Shown here: in pieces, positions 1 through 9,913 of the stretch
Position numbering within the stretch: position 1 is the stretch's first letter
Layout of the letters: the number at the start of each line of letters is the position of its first letter
Made by a program: the position numbers and the translations under genes
Source of the DNA: an uncultured Lactococcus sp.
GTDB taxonomy: Bacteria > Bacillota > Bacilli > Lactobacillales > Streptococcaceae
Length of the DNA stretch: 29,487 nt
Assembly: GCF_934191625.1 (NCBI RefSeq)
Contig: NZ_CAKPUG010000008.1
Span: 1-29,487, forward strand
Direction: 5' to 3'
Notes under the pieces: model-generated
What the model saw: the letters and a program-made list of their open reading frames with translations, nothing else
Told to the model about the DNA's origin: nothing
Database searches by the model: none

Positions 1-27
1 GATTCGCTCTCTCGCGACAACTATTAT

Positions 28-56
28 ATTCTATCAAACTCATCTCCCCATGTCAA
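28..56 (-). promoter_or_regulatory. Sigma-A promoter reading leftward out of the window
   Basis: On the minus strand a perfect -35 box TTGACA (51-56) stands 17 bases from a -10 box TAGAAT (28-33). A second TATAAT-like run overlaps just downstream. The transcript would start near base 21 and leave the window, so the gene served is not visible. The first bases of the transcript contain a small stem, TCGC/GCGA, around GAGAGA. This could be the start of a structured leader, but too little is present to name it. Confidence 0.7.
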
Positions 57-130
57 GAATAAACTGTGTTTTTTTCCACTTTTTTTCCTTTCGTTCGGTT
101 TAACCCCTCTGTTGTCACGTTTTCTGGGAG

Positions 131-160
131 AAAAAAAATCAGACTCTTTCGGTCTGATTT
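131..160 (-). terminator. Rho-independent terminator of polC
   Basis: A perfect 9-bp stem (AAATCAGAC at 136-144 with GTCTGATTT at 152-160) has a 7-base loop. On the minus strand it is followed by a run of eight T. It lies 10 bases past the polC stop codon. Confidence 0.9.
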
Positions 161-169
161 CCTGTTTTT

Positions 170-3100
170 TTAAAATAAATCTTCAAAGAGACTTAATTGA
201 TTGTCTTCCGGCATCCCTTGGAGAACTCCCATAGCTTTCATATTATCAACAACCGTTTGTGACACGCCTCCTCTTTTGCGAAGTTCCATGATACTCAAGA
301 ACTCACCTTCTTTGCGAGCTTCAACAAGTTGTTTCGCAACGTTTTCACCCAAGCTGTCCATTGTAATAAATGGTGGAATCAACGTATCACCATCTATTAC
401 AAACTCTGTTGCTTCACTACGGTAAAGGTCAATTTTGCCAAATTTGTAACCTCGCTCAAGCATTTCATTACAGAGTTCAAGTGTTGTTAGTAAAGAAACT
501 TCTGTATTTGTTGCATCGAAACCTTTATCACGGATCTCCTTCATCTTCGCCTTAACAGCCTCTAAGCCTGCTCCCATCGTTGCAACATCAAATGTTGTTG
601 CACGAATAGAAAACCATGCACAATAGTAGAGAATTGGCTGATGTACCTTGAAGTACGCAACACGTAGTGCCATCATAATATAAGCAGCGGCATGGGCTTT
701 GGGGAACATGTATTTGATTTTGGAACAGGATTCAATATACCAATCTGGTACACCATGCTCACGCATAGCATTGACATAGGTTTCTCTTTCTTCTGCACCG
801 ATCTTACTCCACATTCCTTTACGTACACGTTCCATAATATTAAAGGCCATGGATTCATCTAAGCCAGCATGTATTAAGTAGACCATAATATCATCCCGAC
901 AGCCAATAACACTGGACAAGTCAGCAATCCCTGAACGAATTAATTCTTGGGCATTGCCTGCCCATACGTCTGTACCATGTGAAAGACCTGAAATTTGTAG
1001 TAAATCTGCAAAAGTTTTCGGTTTGGCTTCAGCAATCATGTTCATTGAAGTGAAGGTTCCCATCTCCGGAATACCCAATGTTCCAAGTTTTGCACCCAGC
1101 TGTTCCTCCGTAATTCCCAACGATTCCGTACCTGTAAAGAGCTTCATTACTTCTTCATCATCCATGGGAATATCTTTTGGGTCAATTCCTGACAAACTTT
1201 GGAGTTTTCGAATCATTGTCGGATCATCATGTCCTAGAATATCAAGTTTTAAAATGTTGTCGTGAATCGCATGGAAATCAAAGTGAGTAGTTTGCCATTC
1301 TGCACGAACATCATCAGCTGGATATTGAACAGGGGTAAAATCATAGACATCCATATAGTTTGGTATAACGATAATCCCGCCTGGGTGTTGTCCAGTTGTA
1401 CGTTTGACACCAGTTGAGGTCATAGCCAAGCGATCAATTTCGGCATTGCTATAAAATTGATTGTAATCTCGTTCATAGCCTTTGACAAAACCAAAAGCTG
1501 TTTTTTCTGCTACAGTACCAATAGTTCCCGCACGAAAAGCGTAGTCTTCCCCAAAGATATCACGGACGTCTAAGTGGGCCAAGGGTTGATCATCGCCCGA
1601 GAAGTTCAAATCAATATCGGGAACTTTGTCCCCTTTGAAACCAAGGAAAGTTTCAAAGGGAATATCATGACCATCTTTAACTAATTTATGTCCGCATTTT
1701 GGACAATTTTTGTCAGGCATATCGTAACCTGAGCCATAGCTCCCATCATCATAGCATTCAAAATATTGACATTCCGGGCAGCGATAATGTGGTGCAAGCG
1801 GGTTAACCTCAGTAATACCAATCATTGTTGCTACAAGGGATGAACCAACTGAACCACGAGAACCTACTATGTAACCCCGCTCGTTGGATCGCCGTACAAG
1901 TTCTTGGGAAATGATATAAACCACTGAGAAGCCATTCCCTATAATCGAACGCAACTCTTTTTCTAAACGAGCATCTACAATATCGGGTAAGGGATTTCCA
2001 TACCACTCATGTGCTTTCTCATAAGTCAAACGTGTGATACGCTCCTCGGAACTTTCCCCACCTTCAAAGGTCATCTTAGGGGTATAAAGATCATCCCTTA
2101 CAGGTGTTAATTCTTCAAATCGCTCTGCCATTTCTTGCGTGTTGGTGATAACAATTTCACGCGCTGTGGCTTCACCTAAGAAACTGAATTCATCCAACAT
2201 TTCATCTGTCGTACGGAAATGTGCTTCAGGCAAAGGTAGAGGTTTGGCATGCTCGCCTCGACCTTGATTCCAGTTTATTTCTGCTCCTTGTCCTAACGAA
2301 CGTATGATAATTTCACGATTTATCGCATCTTCTGGATTAAGATAATGAGCATCACCGGTAGCTAAGACTGGTTTACCTAATTTCTTCCCAAGTTTAATCA
2401 AGTCCTTCAGCGTTTGTTGAAGCTCTTTTTCATTTTTAAAATTTCCACCGACAACAAGAGAATGATACAGGGCTGGAGGCATGACTTCAATAAAATCATA
2501 AAATTTCGCAATCTCTAGTGCTTCTTCAAAAGTTTTATTCGTTATTGCGTCAAAAACTTCGCCTGATTTGCAAGCTGATCCAACAATAATTCCTTCTCTA
2601 TGTTCTTGCAAAACTGAACGTGGAATACGTGGTACACCAGCAAGATACTTAACATTAGAATAACTAACAAGTTTAAATAAATTCTTCAATCCCGCTTGCG
2701 TTTGAGCATAGAGTGTAACATGTTTTGGACGGACTTTCTTATAAGAATCTTCCGCTACGAGTTTATCGTTCAAGTCAAGCAGTGACGTCCAACCAAAACG
2801 ATCACGTACTTCATTAAGGAATACAAATAATAGTCGACCAGTAGCTTCCGCATCATAGTTGGCCATGTGGTGATGTTCTAAACCAATCTGAAACTTTTTC
2901 GTCAATTGTCCCAAGCCAAAACGCTTCATTTCTGGGTACAGATTACGGGCGAATTCCAAAGTATCCACCACAGGTTGCTTGATGATTGGCAAGCCATTTC
3001 GCTGATAATTCATATTCATAAAACCAACGTCAAAGGTGGCATTATGGGCAACCAAGATACTGCCTTGACAAAAATCTTGAAAGGCTTTCAAAACGTCATA

Positions 3101-5053
3101 CAAAGGCTTTGCATTTTTTAAATGGTCCTGTGTAATACCTGTTAGTTCTGTTGTAAAATCACTAATAGCATAACCTGGGTTAATAAACTCGTCAAACTCC
3201 CCAATAGGATTCCCCTTATGCATCTTGGTTCCTGCAATTTGAATCAGATCATTATGAACAGCAGATAAACCTGTCGTTTCTACGTCAAAGACTACATAAG
3301 TAGACTCATACATATTTACATCTTCTTCATTATATACAATGGGTATTTTGTCTTCTACAAGGTTCGCTTCTACGCCATAAATTATTTTTACACCATGTTT
3401 TTTCCCAGCTTGGTGGGCTTCTGGATAAGCTTGGAGGCCTGCATGATCTGTAATAGCAATTGCTTTATGACCAAACTTCGCAGCTTGGGCGATAAGTTTA
3501 CTTGCAGGAGGCATCGCATCCATAGTTGACATATTCGTATGACTATGAAATTCCACACGTTTATCTTCTTCGGCTGCCTTATCTTCGCGTACTCTTTGAG
3601 TCGGTATTTCTTGCAGATCACTCATCTGGAGGACAAGATCCTTTTTATAGTCATCATGCTGCACTGTACCACGTACACGCGCCCATATCCCTGTCAGCTG
3701 TTTAGCCACAGCGATTTCTTCATCGCCACGAATCCATTTTGAGATATAAAAGCTAGATGTATAGTCAGTCATTTCGATTTCTAGCAAATGGCTAATATTT
3801 CCTGTCTTGCGTGACTTAATCTCTCGTAGTTCACTCTTGAAGATGTACCCTTCGAATACCAAAGAGCCATGTGTAGAAAATTCACTAACTGAGCGCATGG
3901 GAGTGATGGGCTCAGAATTTTTAATCTCGCGCCCTATCTGTATTTTATCTGATTTTACAGCACTGATTTGAGCTGCGACTCGGCTACAATCTTCTTTTTT
4001 AGCAATCTCAACGACATCATTTGCGGTCATGACTAGATCGTCTTTATAAACATCATGTGCAATATTTCCACGCACACGCAGCCAGATGCCCTGATCAAAT
4101 TGAATCGTGCCATCTTCGCTGGTATTGGCCGCTTTGACTTTCTCCACAATGGTATTAAATTGAGCTATTTCATTGTCTTTGCGTCCCCATTTAACCACTT
4201 GGAAGATGGAAGTTTCATCTGCAATCTTCATCTCCAAAACATGATTTACTTTACCTGTACCATTGCTGGCAAACTCACGATGATGCGCATCAAAGACATA
4301 GCCTTCAAAAACTACGCCACTTCCCTCGCCAGCGATAAAGCTCATGGAAGTCACAGGGCTTGTGCCATTTATTTTACGTCCAAATGAAATTCCTTCTGAC
4401 ATGGCTGTATCAATTTTTTCAGGTGCTTTTTCGATTTTGGCGCTAGCTTCATCCGTACGTTGCTTTTTGAGTTCACTTATCTGCTGTTGCGAAGCTGACT
4501 CAGCAACCAACATGTTATGCACTTTACGTTCATGTGCTTCTCGTTTTTCTAAGGTTAACTTTTCATCAACAACAGGACGAATGGTAAGTGTTCCAAAGCC
4601 AAAGTTTTTCAACTTTTCTTCTAATATAGGAAAGTCTTTTTTTACAAAATGATCCAACTGAGGATTATCTTCAACCAAAAGATTGATCTGAACGCCTCGT
4701 TGCTCTATCTGATATTTTTTAAAGATATTCGCAAAAGCTGTATCTTTTAAGCCTGGTAAAGTTAATGCAAGCTGATAATAATCGTTAAGCATCGCCTCAT
4801 CAAATTCGGGTTGGTCCACTGTTATTGAAAGTTTTGTCTCAGCGATAGTTGAGAAAGCAGATTCAATCAATCCAGACAAAACCTTCCACTGCTCAACTGG
4901 CAAGATTTTCTCAAATTTCAATTGAAATTTCCAAAGCTTTCGTTCTGTATGTACTTCGACATTTTCAATTTCTCCATTTGAAAAAAGAGCCGATTCGCGA
5001 ATTTGGTTTGGCATTTTTATTTGATCCATCAGTTTTTCAAAAAGAGTTTCCAT
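170..5053 (-). CDS. polC: DNA polymerase III PolC-type alpha subunit
   Basis: This is the replicative DNA polymerase of low-GC Gram-positive bacteria, with built-in 3'-5' proofreading. The order seen is: N-terminal region and OB-fold part (to about residue 490); PHP domain starting with HSHTNMS (about 502) and split by a DEDDh exonuclease (FDVETTGL near 590, [10 protein letters not shown], and [12 protein letters not shown] near 734); a four-cysteine zinc site (CPECQYFEC and CPKCG, about 1090-1125); and the polymerase core with [11 protein letters not shown] near 1149. The C terminus carries a sliding-clamp motif, QLSLF. I chose the ATG at 5053 (1627 residues) because it follows GCGGAGAAAAA and begins [12 protein letters not shown], matching streptococcal PolC starts. 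An in-frame ATG at 5092 overlaps the -10 box. Its own promoter and terminator flank it, so it is probably monocistronic. Confidence 0.97.
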   Translation of the reverse strand: METLFEKLMDQIKMPNQIRESALFSNGEIENVEVHTERKLWKFQLKFEKILPVEQWKVLSGLIESAFSTIAETKLSITVDQPEFDEAMLNDYYQLALTLPGLKDTAFANIFKKYQIEQRGVQINLLVEDNPQLDHFVKKDFPILEEKLKNFGFGTLTIRPVVDEKLTLEKREAHERKVHNMLVAESASQQQISELKKQRTDEASAKIEKAPEKIDTAMSEGISFGRKINGTSPVTSMSFIAGEGSGVVFEGYVFDAHHREFASNGTGKVNHVLEMKIADETSIFQVVKWGRKDNEIAQFNTIVEKVKAANTSEDGTIQFDQGIWLRVRGNIAHDVYKDDLVMTANDVVEIAKKEDCSRVAAQISAVKSDKIQIGREIKNSEPITPMRSVSEFSTHGSLVFEGYIFKSELREIKSRKTGNISHLLEIEMTDYTSSFYISKWIRGDEEIAVAKQLTGIWARVRGTVQHDDYKKDLVLQMSDLQEIPTQRVREDKAAEEDKRVEFHSHTNMSTMDAMPPASKLIAQAAKFGHKAIAITDHAGLQAYPEAHQAGKKHGVKIIYGVEANLVEDKIPIVYNEEDVNMYESTYVVFDVETTGLSAVHNDLIQIAGTKMHKGNPIGEFDEFINPGYAISDFTTELTGITQDHLKNAKPLYDVLKAFQDFCQGSILVAHNATFDVGFMNMNYQRNGLPIIKQPVVDTLEFARNLYPEMKRFGLGQLTKKFQIGLEHHHMANYDAEATGRLLFVFLNEVRDRFGWTSLLDLNDKLVAEDSYKKVRPKHVTLYAQTQAGLKNLFKLVSYSNVKYLAGVPRIPRSVLQEHREGIIVGSACKSGEVFDAITNKTFEEALEIAKFYDFIEVMPPALYHSLVVGGNFKNEKELQQTLKDLIKLGKKLGKPVLATGDAHYLNPEDAINREIIIRSLGQGAEINWNQGRGEHAKPLPLPEAHFRTTDEMLDEFSFLGEATAREIVITNTQEMAERFEELTPVRDDLYTPKMTFEGGESSEERITRLTYEKAHEWYGNPLPDIVDARLEKELRSIIGNGFSVVYIISQELVRRSNERGYIVGSRGSVGSSLVATMIGITEVNPLAPHYRCPECQYFECYDDGSYGSGYDMPDKNCPKCGHKLVKDGHDIPFETFLGFKGDKVPDIDLNFSGDDQPLAHLDVRDIFGEDYAFRAGTIGTVAEKTAFGFVKGYERDYNQFYSNAEIDRLAMTSTGVKRTTGQHPGGIIVIPNYMDVYDFTPVQYPADDVRAEWQTTHFDFHAIHDNILKLDILGHDDPTMIRKLQSLSGIDPKDIPMDDEEVMKLFTGTESLGITEEQLGAKLGTLGIPEMGTFTSMNMIAEAKPKTFADLLQISGLSHGTDVWAGNAQELIRSGIADLSSVIGCRDDIMVYLIHAGLDESMAFNIMERVRKGMWSKIGAEERETYVNAMREHGVPDWYIESCSKIKYMFPKAHAAAYIMMALRVAYFKVHQPILYYCAWFSIRATTFDVATMGAGLEAVKAKMKEIRDKGFDATNTEVSLLTTLELCNEMLERGYKFGKIDLYRSEATEFVIDGDTLIPPFITMDSLGENVAKQLVEARKEGEFLSIMELRKRGGVSQTVVDNMKAMGVLQGMPEDNQLSLFEDLF

Positions 5054-5090
5054 TTTTTCTCCGCATATCTCTATTTTTTCTGTATCCTCC

Positions 5091-5099
5091 ATTATAACA
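5091..5099 (-). promoter_or_regulatory. Extended -10 promoter of polC
   Basis: The minus strand reads TGTTATAAT, an extended -10 element. Transcription would start near 5084, leaving a leader of about 30 bases before the ATG at 5053. No good -35 box is seen at 17 bases. The element overlaps the T-run of the terminator hairpin just upstream. Confidence 0.6.
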
Positions 5100-5122
5100 A
5101 AAAAGCAACATCTGTGCTTTTT
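5099..5122 (-). terminator. Terminator upstream of polC
   Basis: An 8-bp stem (AAAAAGCA at 5100-5107 with TGCTTTTT at 5115-5122) has a 7-base loop and is followed by T residues on the minus strand. It probably ends transcription from the small membrane-protein gene at 5257-5571 and insulates polC. Confidence 0.7.
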
Positions 5123-5256
5123 ATCGGAAATTATTATGAAGTTAAAAAATTATAACAAAGAAAATAAGCAACTTAGGCTGATTTATAATGTTAATAAAAT
5201 ATATTTTTCTTTCTAATTCAAACTCCTATTTTCATTAAGATTGATGATTTTTCTAC

Positions 5257-5571
5257 TTATCTGATACTTCTTTCATAGTACTTCAACACAAGATACCCTA
5301 ACAAACTTCTCATAGTAAGAAACAGTAAAAATATTATGATTATATCATTTGAATTAATTAAAATATCGCCTAAATATCCAGGTAATGTCACAATTGTCAA
5401 TATCATACCTAGTACCACTACAAATCCATCCATAATACCAATGAGGACACTATTTCTTTTCACTAATAAACTTTTATATTGTGTATTATTCTTATTTTTT
5501 ACTTTTTCGGTGCCCTCAAGTGAATTAATAAGTAAAAATATAAAAGTGCTCATTATTGTAATAAATATCAT
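5257..5571 (-). CDS. Small membrane protein, unknown function
   Basis: I do not recognise this 104-residue protein. It has three likely membrane segments: residues about 1-17, 41-63 and 72-95. A polar stretch rich in K, N and E lies between the first and second, and the C terminus is basic (KYYERSIR). The ATG at 5571 has an AAGGA box 9 bases upstream, which supports translation. The gene sits alone in an AT-rich stretch between polC and other small membrane-protein genes. A hairpin with T-run lies about 135 bases past its stop codon. No catalytic motif is seen. Confidence 0.6.
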   Translation of the reverse strand: MIFITIMSTFIFLLINSLEGTEKVKNKNNTQYKSLLVKRNSVLIGIMDGFVVVLGMILTIVTLPGYLGDILINSNDIIIIFLLFLTMRSLLGYLVLKYYERSIR

Positions 5572-5935
5572 ATTTCGTATTCCTTCGTCACTAAAAAACG
5601 AAAAGTTTTTCAGTCATTTCCCTTTACACCAATTTCAAAACCAATAACACATTTTAATATTATTTAACACAAAATGTTTTGTAATATTATTATATAATTC
5701 GCTAAACATAGTTCCTTTTTTAAACTTTAGCCTTTTTTTCAATATATTTGTATTATGTTTTAGTAATAATATCTATCGAAAGTCTATAGTACTCTTCAAC
5801 AAGACCTTTTAGTTAAGGATATCTCCCTTCAAATATATTGGAATTATAAGAAAAAGTAATCTGAAAAGCCCAAAATATATTTGGCTAGGATTTGGTTTTT
5901 GTTTTCATCAGTATATACAAAAAATCGAGATAATT
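5572..5935. other. AT-rich spacer without a clear gene
   Basis: These 364 bases are strongly AT-rich and I find no convincing coding frame. On the minus strand a TATAAT (about 5689-5694) lies upstream of the 5257-5571 gene and could be its -10 box. The clearest structure is the dyad at 5669-5682. A weak A/T stem, AAAAAC/GTTTTT, lies near 5594-5610. The right end is the terminator of the next gene. Confidence 0.5.
5669..5682. promoter_or_regulatory. Inverted repeat, possible operator
   Basis: ACAAAA and TTTTGT form a 6-bp dyad around a central TG. Copies of AATATTATT lie on both sides (about 5656-5664 and 5683-5691) as a direct repeat. The site lies about 100 bases upstream of the 5571 start codon and next to a TATAAT. 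An operator role is inference. Confidence 0.3.
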
Positions 5936-5947
5936 TTAATCTCGATT
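5919..5947 (-). terminator. Terminator overlapping the stop codon of the 5936-6415 gene
   Basis: A perfect 9-bp stem (AATCGAGAT at 5923-5931 with ATCTCGATT at 5939-5947) is followed on the minus strand by a T-run. The stop codon of the gene lies inside the hairpin. Confidence 0.85.
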
Positions 5948-6415
5948 GTTTATATGTATATCTTTTCTTGGCTTTTTGTATCTAAATTTTAACTTTAAAA
6001 ATTCTCCACTTAATATCATTGCCCCCACAAGGTAAAAAATAATAAGATAAAATCCATTATTAGCAAATGAACAAACAAAAAAGGCTAAAGGTGCAAGTAT
6101 TGCAACTAGCCAACCAAATAAATCGACTAATTTTGAAATAATCGTAAAAGAGAATATGTCAATCTTCCCAATAGAAAGTGCTACACTAACTATTTGTATA
6201 GCGAAACTCCCAATAAGTGTCGTAATGAAAACAAAAGCTACATTTTCTATTGTTTTAGGATAAAAACCAACACTCCGGAAAATATCAAAACGTAAAGGAA
6301 GAAATATTTCATCTGGCAGTCTTTCCCAAAGTATGAGGGTAATCGTGAGGTAGAAAAATGATATTCCAAGTATTCCCCAAACGTATCTTTTCTTATTTAA
6401 AATCTGTTTTAGCAT
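5936..6415 (-). CDS. Integral membrane protein, unknown function
   Basis: This 159-residue protein is not one I can name. It has four hydrophobic segments, at about residues 12-30, 57-80, 90-112 and 120-140. A polar loop lies between the first two (ERLPDEIFLPLRFDIFR), and the tail is basic (KFRYKKPRKD). The loop, with its LP-x-LRFD pattern, faintly recalls DUF1648-type membrane proteins, but the match is too weak to use. A terminator overlaps its stop codon, so it is transcribed on its own or from genes to its right. No good ribosome binding site stands before the ATG at 6415, so expression is less certain than for its neighbours. Confidence 0.55.
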   Translation of the reverse strand: MLKQILNKKRYVWGILGISFFYLTITLILWERLPDEIFLPLRFDIFRSVGFYPKTIENVAFVFITTLIGSFAIQIVSVALSIGKIDIFSFTIISKLVDLFGWLVAILAPLAFFVCSFANNGFYLIIFYLVGAMILSGEFLKLKFRYKKPRKDIHINNRD

Positions 6416-6523
6416 ATCTTATGGTTCCTAGTTCTTTATTTTTGTTTTGCGTATGAAATACAAGTTAATTAAATCGAGCAAACTTCTTATCCAACTAAGG
6501 GTATAACAAAAGAAAGCAAAATT

Positions 6524-6555
6524 AATCTACTATCCCGTGTTATTGCTGGTAGATT
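6524..6555 (-). terminator. Imperfect hairpin, possible terminator of the 6782-7183 gene
   Basis: AATCTACTA (6524-6532) pairs with TGGTAGATT (6547-6555), including one G-T pair. On the minus strand the stem is followed by AATTTTG, only a weak T-run. It lies about 230 bases beyond the end of the nearest minus-strand gene, so the role is uncertain. Confidence 0.3.
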
Positions 6556-6720
6556 GATCTACTACATATAAACAAACAGCTACCAAAAGTGGGGTTGGCG
6601 GTTTCAGCGGCAAGCTTATATTACATCTCTTGCTTTCAAGATTCATTTTACCAATCGAGTGAAAATAAAGAAAGCGAAGAAACTAAAAAATATGAAAAAA
6701 ACATCAAAACTTTTAATTAG
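6553..6720 (+). pseudogene. Possible remnant of a secreted or lipoprotein gene
   Basis: Between a TAG at 6550-6552 and a TAG at 6718-6720 the plus strand is open for 55 codons. It reads like an export signal followed by a hydrophilic tail: NKQLPKVGLAVSAASLYYIS, then CFQDSFYQSSENKESEETKK. The basic-hydrophobic-cysteine-polar order is typical of lipoprotein N termini. There is no ATG and no ribosome binding site, only an in-frame GTG at 6589. The likely reading is a decayed gene. It could also be a chance open frame. Confidence 0.3.
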
Positions 6721-6781
6721 TCCTAAGAATCCTAGAAAGCATCTTCTTCCCAAAATAGTTTTACTTTCTTTTAGGAGCGTT

Positions 6782-7183
6782 TCAATTCCCATCTTGCAAA
6801 TAAACAACCTTTCCGGAAAATTCGCCTTGAATCTTTAAGTCATCTTTATCGCTCAGCCTTAAAGGCTGCTTATTCTCTAACACTTTTTCTGTTTCTCCTA
6901 TATGAACAACTGCTTCACCTTCAGAAATATCTGCTTGTAAAATACCTGGAGAATTAAATTGCTTCTTGATGTTGGTAGTTCCTTTAAAATCAGAAACAGA
7001 CAATTCGGTTTTACCCTTACTTTCATGGTAATAGTATTTTTGAGCTGTGTAATTCGGAGTAAATTTCCCTATGCTAAATTCAATCTTCTGATCAAAATTC
7101 ACCAACAGCATAATAAAAACTGAAAAGACAAGAATTGAACCAGCTAAGATAAACCATAACTTCCACTTTTTATGTTGCATCAT
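6782..7183 (-). CDS. Membrane-anchored extracytoplasmic protein, unknown function
   Basis: This 133-residue protein has a short basic N terminus (MMQHKKWK), one hydrophobic segment at about residues 10-30, and a hydrophilic domain of about 100 residues. The domain is rich in alternating polar and hydrophobic residues, suggesting a beta-sheet fold outside the cell. No cysteine lipobox or catalytic motif is seen. A strong GGAGGG box lies 5 bases before the first ATG and 8 before a second ATG at 7180, so the true start may be 7180. The gene lies 39 bases after the 7223-7597 gene on the same strand, so the two probably form a small operon. I cannot assign a family. Confidence 0.65.
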   Translation of the reverse strand: MMQHKKWKLWFILAGSILVFSVFIMLLVNFDQKIEFSIGKFTPNYTAQKYYYHESKGKTELSVSDFKGTTNIKKQFNSPGILQADISEGEAVVHIGETEKVLENKQPLRLSDKDDLKIQGEFSGKVVYLQDGN

Positions 7184-7222
7184 AAAATCCCTCCATGTAT
7201 AAATTTTTAAAATATTTAGATT

Positions 7223-7597
7223 TCACTTAGAAACATTAACCTCCCGCCCTAGGATAGCAAAAAGTATTCCAAAGATAAGAGCGGGAAGAGCAAAACTCAA
7301 AAACTCTATAGCTAAAGTGTTAGGAAAATCAAAACCAGACACAAGCATATGGTTGAAAAGCTGACTGAAAAAACGGGTAAGCAATAAGAATGATAAAAAA
7401 ATTAATTTTAGAGTATCAATTTTCCGAGGTCCAAGCATAAAGACTGCTAATAAGAAAAGACCAGAAATGGCTAGACATAATAAGTCTGTCGTTAGATTGA
7501 TGGGAAATTCTAGGAAAGCCACAAGTCCCCATTGCACAAATCTCCTCAAAAAATTTGTGCCTAGTATAAATGCTAAACCTAAGAAAAATAATTTCAT
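7223..7597 (-). CDS. Four-segment membrane protein, unknown function
   Basis: The protein has 124 residues and four hydrophobic segments, at about 2-16, 33-56, 65-80 and 95-116, with short polar loops (GPRKIDTLK, GREVNVSK). I do not recognise it. The ATG at 7597 has an AGGTGA box about 9 bases upstream. It is followed at 39 bases by the gene for a membrane-anchored extracytoplasmic protein, and co-transcription is likely. The pairing suggests the two products may act together at the membrane, but nothing in the sequence says how. Confidence 0.6.
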   Translation of the reverse strand: MKLFFLGLAFILGTNFLRRFVQWGLVAFLEFPINLTTDLLCLAISGLFLLAVFMLGPRKIDTLKLIFLSFLLLTRFFSQLFNHMLVSGFDFPNTLAIEFLSFALPALIFGILFAILGREVNVSK

Positions 7598-7797
7598 AAT
7601 GTTTCACCTAACCTTTATTAGATATTCTAAGTTCATTTTATTATGGGCTTGAGGAAAATAATGCTAGTTATTCAATTATGATTAACCTCCCCACTTTCCC
7701 AAAAGGGGGTTATTTTAAAGTTTTACCTGCCAAAAGGTGGAAATAAACAATTTATTCTCCAGATACAAGCAAGAATTATTTTACATCGCTTTGCAAG

Positions 7798-7923
7798 TCA
7801 TTCAGTATTAACTTTACTTTTTCCATGATAATCTTTTCTTAATAGAATAAGAGGAACTTCCTCTAAATATATTTCTGCCTTTAACATTTCGTTAATTAAT
7901 TTAAATAAATTGTAACATAACAT
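7798..7923 (-). CDS. Possible 41-residue protein or gene fragment
   Basis: An ATG at 7923 opens a 41-codon frame ending at TGA. The product starts MLCYNLFKLINEMLKAEIY and contains EEVPLILLRKDYHGK. The composition is protein-like, with a predicted amphipathic helix in the first half. The sequence upstream of the ATG is only GAAAGAAAA, a weak ribosome binding site. The frame begins 22 bases beyond the T-run of the proS terminator, and no promoter fits in between. It may be expressed only by read-through, be a fragment of a lost gene, or be chance. Confidence 0.25.
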   Translation of the reverse strand: MLCYNLFKLINEMLKAEIYLEEVPLILLRKDYHGKSKVNTE

Positions 7924-7944
7924 TTTTCTTTCAAGTAAAGATAT

Positions 7945-7979
7945 AAAAAAAGATCAAGACTATTCCAATCTCAATCTTT
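7945..7979 (-). terminator. Terminator of the uppS-cdsA-rseP-proS group
   Basis: An 11-bp stem with two G-T pairs (7949-7959 with 7969-7979) has a 9-base loop and ends in a seven-T run on the minus strand. It lies about 60 bases past the proS stop codon. Confidence 0.8.
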
Positions 7980-8036
7980 TCATTTATACTTTAAAAAGTT
8001 GCCAGATAAAGTTTTAGAGACTTAATCTGAAGTATC

Positions 8037-9890
<1,854 letters not shown>

Positions 9891-9913
9891 TTATTCCTTA
9901 AATTTTTCGTTTC

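Larger units (their letters stand above)
6416..6781. other. Spacer with hairpin and possible gene remnant
   Basis: These 366 bases hold no intact gene. They contain an imperfect hairpin (6524-6555) and a stop-bounded plus-strand frame (6553-6720) that looks like the start of a secreted protein but lacks an ATG. The segment 6583-6596 (CCAAAAGTGGGGTT) resembles two sequences at 7699-7711 and 7730-7740. Confidence 0.45.
7598..8036. other. Spacer between proS and the small membrane-protein genes
   Basis: This 439-base stretch contains the likely proS terminator (7945-7979), a possible 41-codon minus-strand ORF (7798-7923) and an imperfect G/C-rich inverted repeat (AACCTCCCC at 7684-7692 with GGGGGTT at 7705-7711). 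Just beyond lies ACCT/AGGT (7725-7738), a small dyad. I see no RNA gene. Confidence 0.5.

Noticed and set aside
954..1265. Plus-strand open frame of 103 codons inside polC
   Set aside because: It lies wholly within the conserved polC coding region and has no ribosome binding site. It is a shadow of the real frame, as are the other frames inside polC, proS, glgB, tgt and polA.
5054..5092. Upstream in-frame ATG of polC adding 13 residues
   Set aside because: The ATG overlaps the extended -10 box. The downstream ATG has a good ribosome binding site and matches known PolC starts.
5591..5617. Eight-codon minus-strand frame (MTEKLFVF) in the leader of the 5257-5571 gene
   Set aside because: The GGGA box is too close to the ATG, and a frame this short is expected by chance. 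The overlapping A/T hairpin is weak.
6488..6496. TTATCCAAC, a DnaA-box-like 9-mer
   Set aside because: It has two mismatches, stands alone, and is expected by chance in AT-rich DNA.
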